21,310 nucleotides of DNA, from the NCBI GenBank assembly GCA_013151555.1, contig JAADIA010000052.1:1-21310 (forward strand), written 5' to 3'. A program made the position numbers and the translations under genes. The DNA is from Nitrospirota bacterium (GTDB lineage Bacteria > NPL-UPA2 > JAADIA01). The notes beneath the pieces are model-generated. The model was not told where the DNA came from. It was given only the letters and a program-made list of their open reading frames with translations, and did no database searches. Every line of letters begins with the position of its first letter. The first letter of the stretch is position 1. Positions 1 to 6,738 of the stretch are shown in pieces.

Positions 1-105
1 TAAATCTGTATTCTGTTCTCTGTCTTCTGACTTCTGTCTCTAACCACCGTCCCAAACCCTCTCGACACCAACTTCCCAATCCCCCAGTAATCAGGTATTT
101 CAAAA
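1..105. other. Non-coding flank of the CRISPR relic, TCTG-rich at its outer end
   Basis: No gene is visible here. Positions 1-40 are a low-complexity TCTG/TTCTG run that resembles the short dispersed repeats of some uncultivated bacterial genomes (recalled from memory, not checked). Positions 67-105 lie just past the intact CRISPR repeat and could be a spacer, though 39 nt is slightly long for type I-C. Positions 36-66 read on the minus strand as a possible decayed terminal repeat: it starts with GTCG, and its last 12 bases match GTGGATTGAAAC at 9 positions, but its middle does not match. Confidence 0.4.
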
Positions 106-137
106 GTTTCAATCCACGCCCCCGCGTAGGGAGCGAC
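106..137 (-). CRISPR. Solitary type I-C-like CRISPR repeat
   Basis: On the minus strand this 32-bp unit begins GTCGCTCCCTACGCG and ends GGGGGCGTGGATTGAAAC. It has the short CCC..GCGGGG inverted repeat and the GTGGATTGAAAC 3' end that mark type I-C repeats. Only one intact copy is present; the next ~35-nt step on either side does not give a second good copy. Its first base directly follows cas3 coding sequence, so there is no leader and no array. Its orientation equals that of the cas3 fragment, as expected for a type I-C locus. It is most simply the last surviving repeat of a deleted array. Confidence 0.85.
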
Positions 138-308
138 TGGCTTTTCCAATATCATGCAAAAGACCAATCAGCTCACCTTGTTCTTGCAGTCCAATCTTCG
201 AAGCAAACTTACCAGTTTTTTTCGAAACTTCATCAAGATGCTCAGTCAGATATTGAATTACTCCATCTTTTTTTTGCTATGAGCAATATAATCAGTGTGT
301 TTAAACAT
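138..308 (-). pseudogene. cas3: cas3 5' fragment (HD nuclease domain), truncated and frameshifted
   Basis: Reading from ATG at 308 gives MFKHTDYIAHSK. After one compensating base in the 8-nt A run (268-275 on the plus strand) it continues through QYLTEHLDEVSKK, FASKIGL and GELIGLLHDIGKAS. The AH, EHL and HDIGK motifs are the opening of the Cas3 HD nuclease domain, which degrades DNA in type I CRISPR interference. Without the correction, a TAG stop follows the A run. Coding stops after about 57 codons, where a CRISPR repeat begins; full Cas3 proteins are roughly 700-900 residues, so the helicase is entirely gone. Reading on into the repeat reaches TGA within ten codons. No other cas gene occurs in the window. 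The identification rests on motif order and on the adjoining repeat, which support each other. Confidence 0.82.
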
Positions 309-375
309 ATTTCAAGACCTGTTATTCGATATTTTTGTTTAGGTAATTATATCACCCTTACTCCCCCAAATGATG

Positions 376-892
376 TCCTACCGGTAAATTTTTTGCATTT
401 TTTTGATTTCTTCTTTTATTTCTTTTTTGAGAGCAGCAGGGGAAATGACTTCTACATCAGCGCCGAATTTCAGGATTTCTCTTTTAATCTCCCGGAAATC
501 GGATACAGGAATTGTCAGAGTTAACCGGCCCTTCTTATCTATCTTTGTTTTTTGACTCTTGTGCCAGACCTGTTCTTTAACCCAGCGGGAAGTTTGCGGA
601 GAAAAACTCAAGGTTACTTTATATCTTTCCTTACCGGAAAATATCCCGAAGTTTTGCCTGATAAATTGCTTGATTCGTAAGTCTTTCTTTAAATGGTTCT
701 CTTTGTTTCAACCTCTTTATAAGGGAAATAATAATTTATCCGGAGGGAGCGGCTGGAGATAAGGGCGTTTATTATTTTTTCAAAAACCGTTTCATTTACA
801 TTATAATACTCGATATTTTTAAGAGATATTTTATCGCTTAATTGGTTTATATGGAACCAGAAAAATCTTTCGTAAGAAAGTTTTCCGCTCAT
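376..892 (-). pseudogene. Degraded WYL-domain transcriptional regulator next to cas3
   Basis: Two remnants of one regulator lie in different frames. From ATG at 892 the protein starts SYERFFWFHINQ, typical of the N-terminus of YafY-like WYL regulators. It jumps to VFEKIINALISSRSLRINY, the entry to the WYL domain, with the winged-helix region missing. That frame stops at 689-691 just after KRTI. The second frame, open from about 698, carries RQNFGIFSGKERYKVTLSF and WVKEQVWHKSQ, and ends DFREIKREILKFGADVEV...YR, the normal WYL C-terminus. The core between these parts, about 40 residues including the expected ligand-binding strands, is absent. WYL proteins are known neighbours and regulators of CRISPR-Cas loci; this gene lies directly upstream of the cas3 remnant in the same direction. 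It is not expected to make a functional regulator. Confidence 0.75.
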
Positions 893-941
893 TTAGGCCT
901 TTTCTATAGAGTTCAATTCATTTACTACTCGCGGCAGGCTT

Positions 942-2663
942 CTATATAAATCTCTTGAAGTATTCATCTATTTGTTCTTTGGATTCAAGTTTATAGAATT
1001 CGGTTATCAGCTTTTTATCCCGCAATTGCTGCAGGTGAAGCAATTCACATTTAAGATCGGAAAACTTTGAGGCAGCTACGCTGAAACTCTTCAGCCCTAT
1101 TTTTAATAATAAAGGATAAAACTCCTCAAAAGAAGCTATTTCTCCACAAAGACAGACCTCTTTTCCGGCTTTTTTCCCTTCCCGGGCAATCATCTCAATC
1201 ATCTTGAGAAGGGCCGGATGCAAGATATGGTATCTCTCCTCAACCTCTGTACTTCCCCGGGAAGTAGCCAGGGTATATTGCAACAAGTCATTAGAACCAA
1301 TATTAACAAAATCAACTTTTTCAAGCAATGTCTCTACCATCATCGCCGCCGCCGGGGTTTCAATCATCACTCCTTCCTTAATCTTCATGGCGTCAATGTT
1401 AACTTTTTCTTTTTTAAGAGCTCTCTTCGCTGCGCTGAGAACGTTTCTAAAAGTCTTCAGGTCGTTCAGGTCCGAAACCATAGGATAGAGAAGACACAGG
1501 TTTGAAGAAACATTTGCTCTCAGCAAAGCCTTCATCTGCGTAAGATAGATATGAGGAAATTTTTCCACTGCCATTGCTCCCCGCAATCCCAGGTCAAGGT
1601 TCATTATACCGGAGATTTTAAAATACAGCGGCATTTTATCGGAACCAATGTCCAGCACTCTGACAACAACCGGTTTATCCCCATTCTCATCGAGAATTCT
1701 CTTATACATTCGGTACTGTTCTTCTTCTGTAGGAGGTCGGTTTCTTTCCATGAACAAGAATTCTGTCCGCAAAAGTCCTACTCCATCATGCACCAACTCT
1801 TTTGCAAAGCTAAATTCTCCCGGAGTGCTGATGTTAAGTTTTAGCTTAATTCTCTTTCCGCTTTTCGTACGCGAGGAAAGGCTTTTCCTGACCTCACAGA
1901 AATCTTTTTTCTTTTCTCTGCCTTGCATCTTTCGAGCATAATACTCTTCCGTTTTCCTGTCGGGGGCAATAATGACTTTCCCCGCTGAGCCGTCTACAAT
2001 AACTTCCATTCCACAGTCCAGTTCCTTTTCTACCTGGATACCAAAAATTATCGGTACCCCGTGAGAACGGGCTAAAATAGTGGCATGGCTGGTAAAACCT
2101 CCCTCTTCGGACACAAAGGCGAGCACATTTTTTCGGGGGATACTCAAGACCATGGAGGGGGTCAACCTTTTGGCCGCTACAATCACCGGTCCTCTTATAC
2201 CAACAGGACACTTGAACTTCCCCGTCTCAATATTGAAGGAATGGAGCAAGCGGTTCCGGGTATCAACAAAATCATGGATAAGTTCTCTGAAATGTTCGCT
2301 TTTTATTTCATATTTTTTTATATATTGTTCAAAAATATCGTTGACGGCATGTTCTGCATTTACCTTCCGTTCTTTAATAAATTCGGAAATGCTTTCCAAA
2401 AGACTGGGGTCATTAAGTATTGACAGGTGCATATTAAATATCTCCACGGCACTTTTATCCAACTGAGTTTCCGCGGTTTTAAGCACTTGCTTCATCTCCT
2501 GTCTGGCATGCTCGAAAGCCTCCTTGACACGATTTATTTCCTTGGGAATTTGCTGTGCATCTACCGTATAGTGCGGTAGCGTATCTTCAATTTCGTTAGA
2601 ATAAAAGCAGGTCGTTCCCCTCACAATTCCCGGGGCAGTTGCTATTCCTTTTAAAATTTTCAT
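942..2663 (-). CDS. ptsI: Phosphoenolpyruvate-protein phosphotransferase (PTS enzyme I)
   Basis: Cytosolic enzyme I transfers phosphate from PEP to HPr at the head of the sugar phosphotransferase system. At 573 residues it has the full family length (E. coli 575). The phospho-histidine is H193 in EGGFTSHATILAR. PEP-binding R299 (LLRTEFLF), R335 (VRVLDIGSDK), E435 (MIETPAA), N458/D459 (IGSNDLLQYT) and R469 are kept, and the catalytic cysteine is C506 in LCGEIA. Departures from the usual pattern are GSDK for GGDK, RGAM for RAIR, and ATSRG for AVDRG. No HPr (ptsH), EIIA or sugar permease gene is near, so it may serve a regulatory or distant transport role. It follows the MBL gene by about 40 nt and may be read through from it; AT-rich TATAAT-like boxes also precede it. 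Confidence 0.92.
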   Translation of the reverse strand: MKILKGIATAPGIVRGTTCFYSNEIEDTLPHYTVDAQQIPKEINRVKEAFEHARQEMKQVLKTAETQLDKSAVEIFNMHLSILNDPSLLESISEFIKERKVNAEHAVNDIFEQYIKKYEIKSEHFRELIHDFVDTRNRLLHSFNIETGKFKCPVGIRGPVIVAAKRLTPSMVLSIPRKNVLAFVSEEGGFTSHATILARSHGVPIIFGIQVEKELDCGMEVIVDGSAGKVIIAPDRKTEEYYARKMQGREKKKDFCEVRKSLSSRTKSGKRIKLKLNISTPGEFSFAKELVHDGVGLLRTEFLFMERNRPPTEEEQYRMYKRILDENGDKPVVVRVLDIGSDKMPLYFKISGIMNLDLGLRGAMAVEKFPHIYLTQMKALLRANVSSNLCLLYPMVSDLNDLKTFRNVLSAAKRALKKEKVNIDAMKIKEGVMIETPAAAMMVETLLEKVDFVNIGSNDLLQYTLATSRGSTEVEERYHILHPALLKMIEMIAREGKKAGKEVCLCGEIASFEEFYPLLLKIGLKSFSVAASKFSDLKCELLHLQQLRDKKLITEFYKLESKEQIDEYFKRFI

Positions 2664-2702
2664 TTTTTACAACCTTATTATAATTATAATAGGGACCGTT
2701 TT

Positions 2703-3560
2703 TTAAAATTTGATTGGTTCGGCTAACTCGTAGTGTCGCTTGCCCATCCGGACAGTTGAGGCAATATAATCAGGATCATGTTCATAGAAAATAATCCAGC
2801 CCTGCTTTACTGCCTGCTCAAGAAGCTCTCTCTTTTTTTCCATCGTCGTAACCGGGTAAAGGTCATAGCTCGTTATAAAAGGAACCGGTAAATGCCAGGA
2901 AGTCGGAATCACATCAGCAGCATGGATAAGCGTCCTATCACCATCGCTTACTTTTACACCCTGCTGACCGACGGTATGACCTCCTGAGAGAAAAACCTCG
3001 ATTTCGTCGAAAAGTTTCACATCTCCTTCCACAACATTAAGCTTGGCTTGCCTGGCAATAGGCTGGACGGTATCCGGAAGATAAGAGGCGTGATCCCTTG
3101 GCAAAGGATTTTGCGCATAGTCCAGATTAGCTTTTTGAATGTGGTGCACCGCTCCGGGAAAAGTAAGTTTGAGGTCACTATTCTCATCTCGATAGGTAAG
3201 CCCACCCGCATGATCGAAATGAAGATGGGTAATAATAACGTCAGTCACCTCTTCCGGCGCAATGCCAAGATTTCCCAGCGAACCAAGTAGGTTCACCTGC
3301 TCAAAAGAAAGCTTGTAAATATTGGCAAGTTTCTTATTGAACTTCGTGCCAGTGCCGGAATCGACGAGAATCGTGCGACCGTTCCCACGAATAAGCAGGG
3401 CTCGCACGGCAAGAGGAATACGCATTTTCTCATCCGGCAAAATAAACGTTGACCATATCGTCCACGGCACTATGCCAAATATCGCACCGCCGTCCAGCGC
3501 AAAACTTCCGGTCTCCACAGCATTAAGAGTATAGCATCCAATGGTGAGTGAATCAGTCAT
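2703..3560 (-). CDS. MBL-fold metallo-hydrolase (lactonase-like)
   Basis: A metallo-beta-lactamase-fold hydrolase with the HLHFDHAGG di-zinc motif (about residues 112-120), a later GGHTVGQQG histidine, the bridging aspartate in HAADV, and a final YEHD histidine. The N-terminal FALDGGAIFGIVP is seen in AHL-lactonase-like and related hydrolases. The substrate cannot be read from sequence; a lactone or other ester is possible. An in-frame TTG at 3593 would extend it by 11 residues. I chose ATG at 3560 because it follows GGAATCTGCA and gives a tight 8-nt ATGACTGA overlap with the stop of the upstream phosphoesterase gene, typical of translational coupling. No signal peptide is seen. Confidence 0.85.
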   Translation of the reverse strand: MTDSLTIGCYTLNAVETGSFALDGGAIFGIVPWTIWSTFILPDEKMRIPLAVRALLIRGNGRTILVDSGTGTKFNKKLANIYKLSFEQVNLLGSLGNLGIAPEEVTDVIITHLHFDHAGGLTYRDENSDLKLTFPGAVHHIQKANLDYAQNPLPRDHASYLPDTVQPIARQAKLNVVEGDVKLFDEIEVFLSGGHTVGQQGVKVSDGDRTLIHAADVIPTSWHLPVPFITSYDLYPVTTMEKKRELLEQAVKQGWIIFYEHDPDYIASTVRMGKRHYELAEPIKF

Positions 3561-4104
3561 TGCAGATTCCGGGGACAGAGAATGTCTCAGCAAGAATTTC
3601 TTTGCTTTTCATTAAGTCGATAACACTAACTTTTATCCGGTCTTCTTTTAGTTCCATAAGGGCATAGCTGGGGGGATAACCCCTTTTATCTTCATTTCTC
3701 AAGTGCCCGGGATTTATCCAGAGGATATTATCTTTTTTTTCTATTCGAGGAAGATGGGTATGCCCATGAAGAACAATATTTATTTTCTCTTTAGTTATTA
3801 TCTCTTCCGGACTCCTATCCATAGGAAGGTCGTTCGCATGAGCAGTGGGAGCATGAGTGAGGAGAACCTTCCAGGAAAGGAATTTTCTTACAATCCGGTT
3901 GGGGATCCCGGGGTTTTTGTAATAGCTGCTGAAAATGCCCGGGACTCTCAGAAGTTCAATGCCCGGTCTTTCGATTGCCCGGGCATCATCGTAATCATCC
4001 CCCAGATGAATGATTATTTCTACCCCTTCCGCTATCAGCTTGCTTGCCGCCAGACGCAGATTATCCAGATAGCTATGGCTATCACTGACTGCTCCTATCT
4101 TCAT
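3553..4104 (-). CDS. YfcE/MJ0936-like metallophosphoesterase
   Basis: A small (183-residue) calcineurin-fold phosphoesterase. It shows the SDSH motif (D8, H10), HLGDD (D36), LTHAP (H84) and HGHTH (H115, H117), the usual two-metal ligands. The expected GNxD/GNHE block after the third strand is replaced by RVPGIFSSYYKNPG, so the bridging asparagine is not in its normal place. The run IPNR followed later by NDLPMD and INPGHLRNEDKRG suggests a distinct subfamily rather than a decayed gene. Family members hydrolyse phosphodiesters or small phosphate esters; the substrate here is unknown. It is the first gene of a likely three-gene unit with the MBL hydrolase and enzyme I. Confidence 0.83.
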   Translation of the reverse strand: MKIGAVSDSHSYLDNLRLAASKLIAEGVEIIIHLGDDYDDARAIERPGIELLRVPGIFSSYYKNPGIPNRIVRKFLSWKVLLTHAPTAHANDLPMDRSPEEIITKEKINIVLHGHTHLPRIEKKDNILWINPGHLRNEDKRGYPPSYALMELKEDRIKVSVIDLMKSKEILAETFSVPGICND

Positions 4105-4169
4105 CTTCTTTGCCCCTAAAGAGTACGCACAACTCCTTAGCCGAAAGACTTTTCACCTTAAAGTATTAC

Positions 4170-4194
4170 AATAAGTTTAATCATTTAACTTATT
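4170..4194. repeat. AT-rich inverted repeat after the ApgM-like gene
   Basis: AATAAGTT (4170-4177) and AACTTATT (4187-4194) form an 8-bp stem with a 9-nt loop. It starts 9 nt after the stop of the ApgM-like gene and lies 66-90 nt before the phosphoesterase start. It could be a weak transcript end or an operator for the next unit. There is no clear U-tract, so I do not call it a terminator. Confidence 0.35.
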
Positions 4195-4202
4195 ATAATT
4201 AG

Positions 4203-5429
4203 CTAACTTAACGTACTCAAAAAATGTTCCATCAATTTCCATCCTTCTTTCAGATGGAGAGAACCTTTTTCAGCGGAAGACTCACTGAAAGAAGCCATTG
4301 CATCGCTTTCCACATCTGTTCCCCAGAAAGCAAAAGGAACAGGGTCATGACTGTGTGTCCTCAACTTCAGGGGAGTAGGATGATCAGGCAGAACCAGCAC
4401 CCGCTGTTCAGGAAAACTTTTAAGTCCTTCTAATATTGTGCCTACTACCTTCTTGTCAAAATCTTCAATGGACTTCAATTTGGCCCGGACATCGCCCATA
4501 TGGCCGGCTTCATCGGGAGACTCGACATGGACGAAAACAAAATCTTTCTTCTCCAACGATTTTAAAGCTGACCTGGCCTTACCCTCATAATCGGTATCGA
4601 AGTAACCGGTCGCTCCCGGGACATTGATCACTTCCAGGTCAGCATAACAAGCAATCCCTTTTACCACGTCGACAGCGGAGATGACCGAACCTTCTACTCC
4701 AAATCTTTCTTTAAACGTAGGCATCGTCGGAGTCATTCCCTGCCCCCAGAGCCAAATCATATTGCCCGGATTTTCTCCCAGGTCTCTGCGAACACGATTA
4801 ATATCATGTTTATCAAGCAAGGAGAAAGAATCTTTCATAATCTTTTGCAGTATTTCTCCTCCCTTTCCCCGGGGAAAATTCTTTTTGAGGGATTGACCAA
4901 TAATATCATGAGGAGGAACACATTCAATAGAGTTGAAGGTTGAAGGTTGAAGGTTAAGGGAGTCTTGCTCCAGAGCTCCTTTCACTATCATCAGGTGGCG
5001 ATAGCTGGTTCCGGGATAAAACCGGACATCTTTATTTCCCAGTTCTTTGTCCAGAAATTCAATGAGGATTTTTGCCTCCTTATTGGATATATGCCCGGCA
5101 CTGTAATCAACAAGAATATCACCCTCAACCGTTATCAAGTTACATCTAAAAGCAACTTCATCTTCCTTCAGGTTGATTCCCAAACTGGCTGCTTCCAATG
5201 GCCCCCGCCCGGTATAATATTTATTCGGGGAGTATCCTAACAGGGAGAGGATAGCCACATCACTGGAGGGAGTTATACGCTTGGGAACAGTCGCTACCGT
5301 TCCTCCCTTTCCCTGCCGGGAGATAAAGTCCATGTTAGGAGTGCGAGCGAATTCCAGAGGAGTTTTATTATCCAGTTCGGCAACGGGATAATCGGCCATC
5401 CCATCGCCAATTAGCATCATATATTTCAT
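4203..5429 (-). CDS. ApgM-family phosphoglycerate mutase-like protein, proposed homoserine kinase
   Basis: A 408-residue alkaline-phosphatase-superfamily enzyme of the archaeal-type cofactor-independent phosphoglycerate mutase family. Metal and catalytic motifs are complete: GDGMAD (D9), TPSSD (S55/S56), GRGPLEAASLGI, HVESPDEAGH (D306, H310), LPDH (D349, H350) and RTHSHDP (H359, H361). A bacterial branch of this family has been annotated as a proposed homoserine kinase because it occurs with threonine genes in genomes lacking ThrB. Here it directly follows hom and thrC on the same strand, and no GHMP-type ThrB is in the window. Phosphorylation of homoserine is therefore the best contextual guess, and glycolytic phosphoglycerate mutase is the alternative. 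Residues 157-167 are encoded by a GTTGAAG tandem repeat (see that entry). A 245-nt gap separates it from thrC. Confidence 0.82.
   Translation of the reverse strand: MKYMMLIGDGMADYPVAELDNKTPLEFARTPNMDFISRQGKGGTVATVPKRITPSSDVAILSLLGYSPNKYYTGRGPLEAASLGINLKEDEVAFRCNLITVEGDILVDYSAGHISNKEAKILIEFLDKELGNKDVRFYPGTSYRHLMIVKGALEQDSLNLQPSTFNSIECVPPHDIIGQSLKKNFPRGKGGEILQKIMKDSFSLLDKHDINRVRRDLGENPGNMIWLWGQGMTPTMPTFKERFGVEGSVISAVDVVKGIACYADLEVINVPGATGYFDTDYEGKARSALKSLEKKDFVFVHVESPDEAGHMGDVRAKLKSIEDFDKKVVGTILEGLKSFPEQRVLVLPDHPTPLKLRTHSHDPVPFAFWGTDVESDAMASFSESSAEKGSLHLKEGWKLMEHFLSTLS
4932..4959. repeat. Heptanucleotide tandem repeat inside the ApgM-like gene
   Basis: Three perfect GTTGAAG units (4932-4938, 4939-4945, 4946-4952) are followed by a diverged GTTAAGG (4953-4959). 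On the coding strand they specify a LNLQPSTFN stretch at residues 158-166, in a loop just before the PPHDI motif. Because the unit is 7 nt, gain or loss of one copy would shift the frame. The sequence looks like a dispersed simple repeat that expanded or inserted in a tolerant loop. Confidence 0.9.
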
Positions 5430-5485
5430 TTGCTTACTCCTGATATTATCTTCATTATACTTAGTTACCGGCTTTCCTATCCTAC

Positions 5486-5515
5486 CCAGATTAAAACATA
5501 AATCCTCTAATCTGG
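5486..5515. repeat. Inverted repeat between thrC and the ApgM-like gene
   Basis: CCAGATTA (5486-5493) and TAATCTGG (5508-5515) form an 8-bp stem with a 14-nt loop, 57-86 nt before the ApgM-like start. It may be an operator or an RNA hairpin in the thrC-apgM spacer. The rest of the 245-nt spacer (5430-5674) holds no gene that I can support. Confidence 0.35.
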
Positions 5516-5674
5516 CAACTCTTTTAATTCGGAGTTAAACCTGTAATAAGAAGCTATTTTTCGTCCTCTAAAAGAACGGTATCTTGCCACCTTATTATCA
5601 CATATCTTTCAGGAAGAAATTATTGAGTTCTGCAAGACAGGTAAGGAAAAGGCTGAAGGTATATATCTTCCTAT

Positions 5675-6736
5675 TTAGAGTCCAATTTCCTTAAGAACAG
5701 ATTCCCTTCGGGCGGGGACGACTGTAGGCTCTTTAACCACAGCTATAGCTCGGTCCGGATCTTTCAAACCATGGCCGGTAAGAATACAAACGGCAGTTTT
5801 CGATTCCAGGTCTTCAGCTTTAGAGGTCTTGCTCCACTTTATCAAGCCGGCAACCGAGGCAGCCGAGGCAGGCTCGACAAAGACGCCTTCTAAGTTAGCT
5901 AACATTTTATAAGCTTCAATTATCTCCTCATCGCTCACGGCCTTAATTATTCCCCCGGATTCATCCCGGGCAGCTTCTGCTCTTTTCCAACTGGCAGGAT
6001 TGCCTATGCGGATAGCCGTAGCTATAGTCTCCGGATTATCAATTGGATATCCTTTAACAATAGGAGCAGAACCTTCCGCCTGGAAACCCATCATCCGGGG
6101 TAATTTCTTTGACTTCCCCTCTTGATGATATTCCTGATATCCCTTCCAGTAAGCAGTGATATTCCCGGCGTTCCCTACCGGCATGAATTGATAATCAGGA
6201 GCATCTCCCAGGTCATCAACAATTTCAAAAGCAGCCGTCTTTTGTCCTTCTATACGATGGGGATTAAGAGAATTAACGAGAGTAATGGGGAATTCAGAAG
6301 TAATTTCCCGGACCAGGGTTAAGGCCTCATCGAAATTTCCCTCAACGGCTAACACCTGGGCTCCATGCACTAAAGCCTGAGCTAATTTCCCCAGGGCAAT
6401 GGCTCCTTTGGGAATAAGAACGACACACCGCATTCCCGCCCGGGCGGCATAGGCGGCAGCTGACGCCGAGGTGTTCCCGGTAGAGGCACACATTACCGCT
6501 TTAGATCCGGCTTCCAAAGCCAAGGAAACAGCTGCCGTCATTCCTCTATCTTTAAAAGATCCGGTGGGATTCAAACCTTCGAATTTTAGATAGACTTCCA
6601 GGTCTGTCCCTATAGCCTTGCTTAGATTGCTAACTTTGATTAGAGGAGTATTTCCTTCATTCAAGGTGACAATAGGGGTGCTATCCGCAATGGGAAGATA
6701 TTTCCGGTATCTGTTAATAATTCCTTCCCAGAGCAT
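5675..6736 (-). CDS. thrC: Threonine synthase
   Basis: A PLP enzyme that converts O-phosphohomoserine to threonine. The 353-residue length and the N-terminus RYRKYLPI followed by LNEGNTPL match the short bacterial ThrC class. The PLP lysine is K62 in [17 protein letters not shown] binds the substrate or cofactor phosphate, PVGNAGN follows, and the last part has [13 protein letters not shown] at 6736 is preceded by GGAGG (in GGTGGAGGATTAAAA). The hom stop lies only 2 nt upstream, so hom and thrC are almost certainly co-translated. The adjacent ApgM-like gene could supply the phosphohomoserine substrate. Confidence 0.95.
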   Translation of the reverse strand: MLWEGIINRYRKYLPIADSTPIVTLNEGNTPLIKVSNLSKAIGTDLEVYLKFEGLNPTGSFKDRGMTAAVSLALEAGSKAVMCASTGNTSASAAAYAARAGMRCVVLIPKGAIALGKLAQALVHGAQVLAVEGNFDEALTLVREITSEFPITLVNSLNPHRIEGQKTAAFEIVDDLGDAPDYQFMPVGNAGNITAYWKGYQEYHQEGKSKKLPRMMGFQAEGSAPIVKGYPIDNPETIATAIRIGNPASWKRAEAARDESGGIIKAVSDEEIIEAYKMLANLEGVFVEPASAASVAGLIKWSKTSKAEDLESKTAVCILTGHGLKDPDRAIAVVKEPTVVPARRESVLKEIGL

Positions 6737-6738
6737 TT

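Noticed and set aside
138-280. A functional minimal array or spacer next to the CRISPR repeat on the cas3 side
   Set aside because: This side translates continuously as Cas3 HD sequence and has no second repeat at spacer distance.
1204-2466. Several plus-strand open frames of 90-130 codons opposite ptsI
   Set aside because: They are the antisense of a well-conserved gene, with no family resemblance.
2677-2689. Two TATAAT boxes just upstream of ptsI as a promoter
   Set aside because: No -35 box at the right spacing, and the region is simply AT-rich; not strong enough to list.
5545-5680. Short plus-strand frame reading KERYLATLLSHIFQEEIIEF
   Set aside because: It has no start codon or ribosome-binding site, matches no family I know, and ends inside the thrC 3' end; chance is likely.
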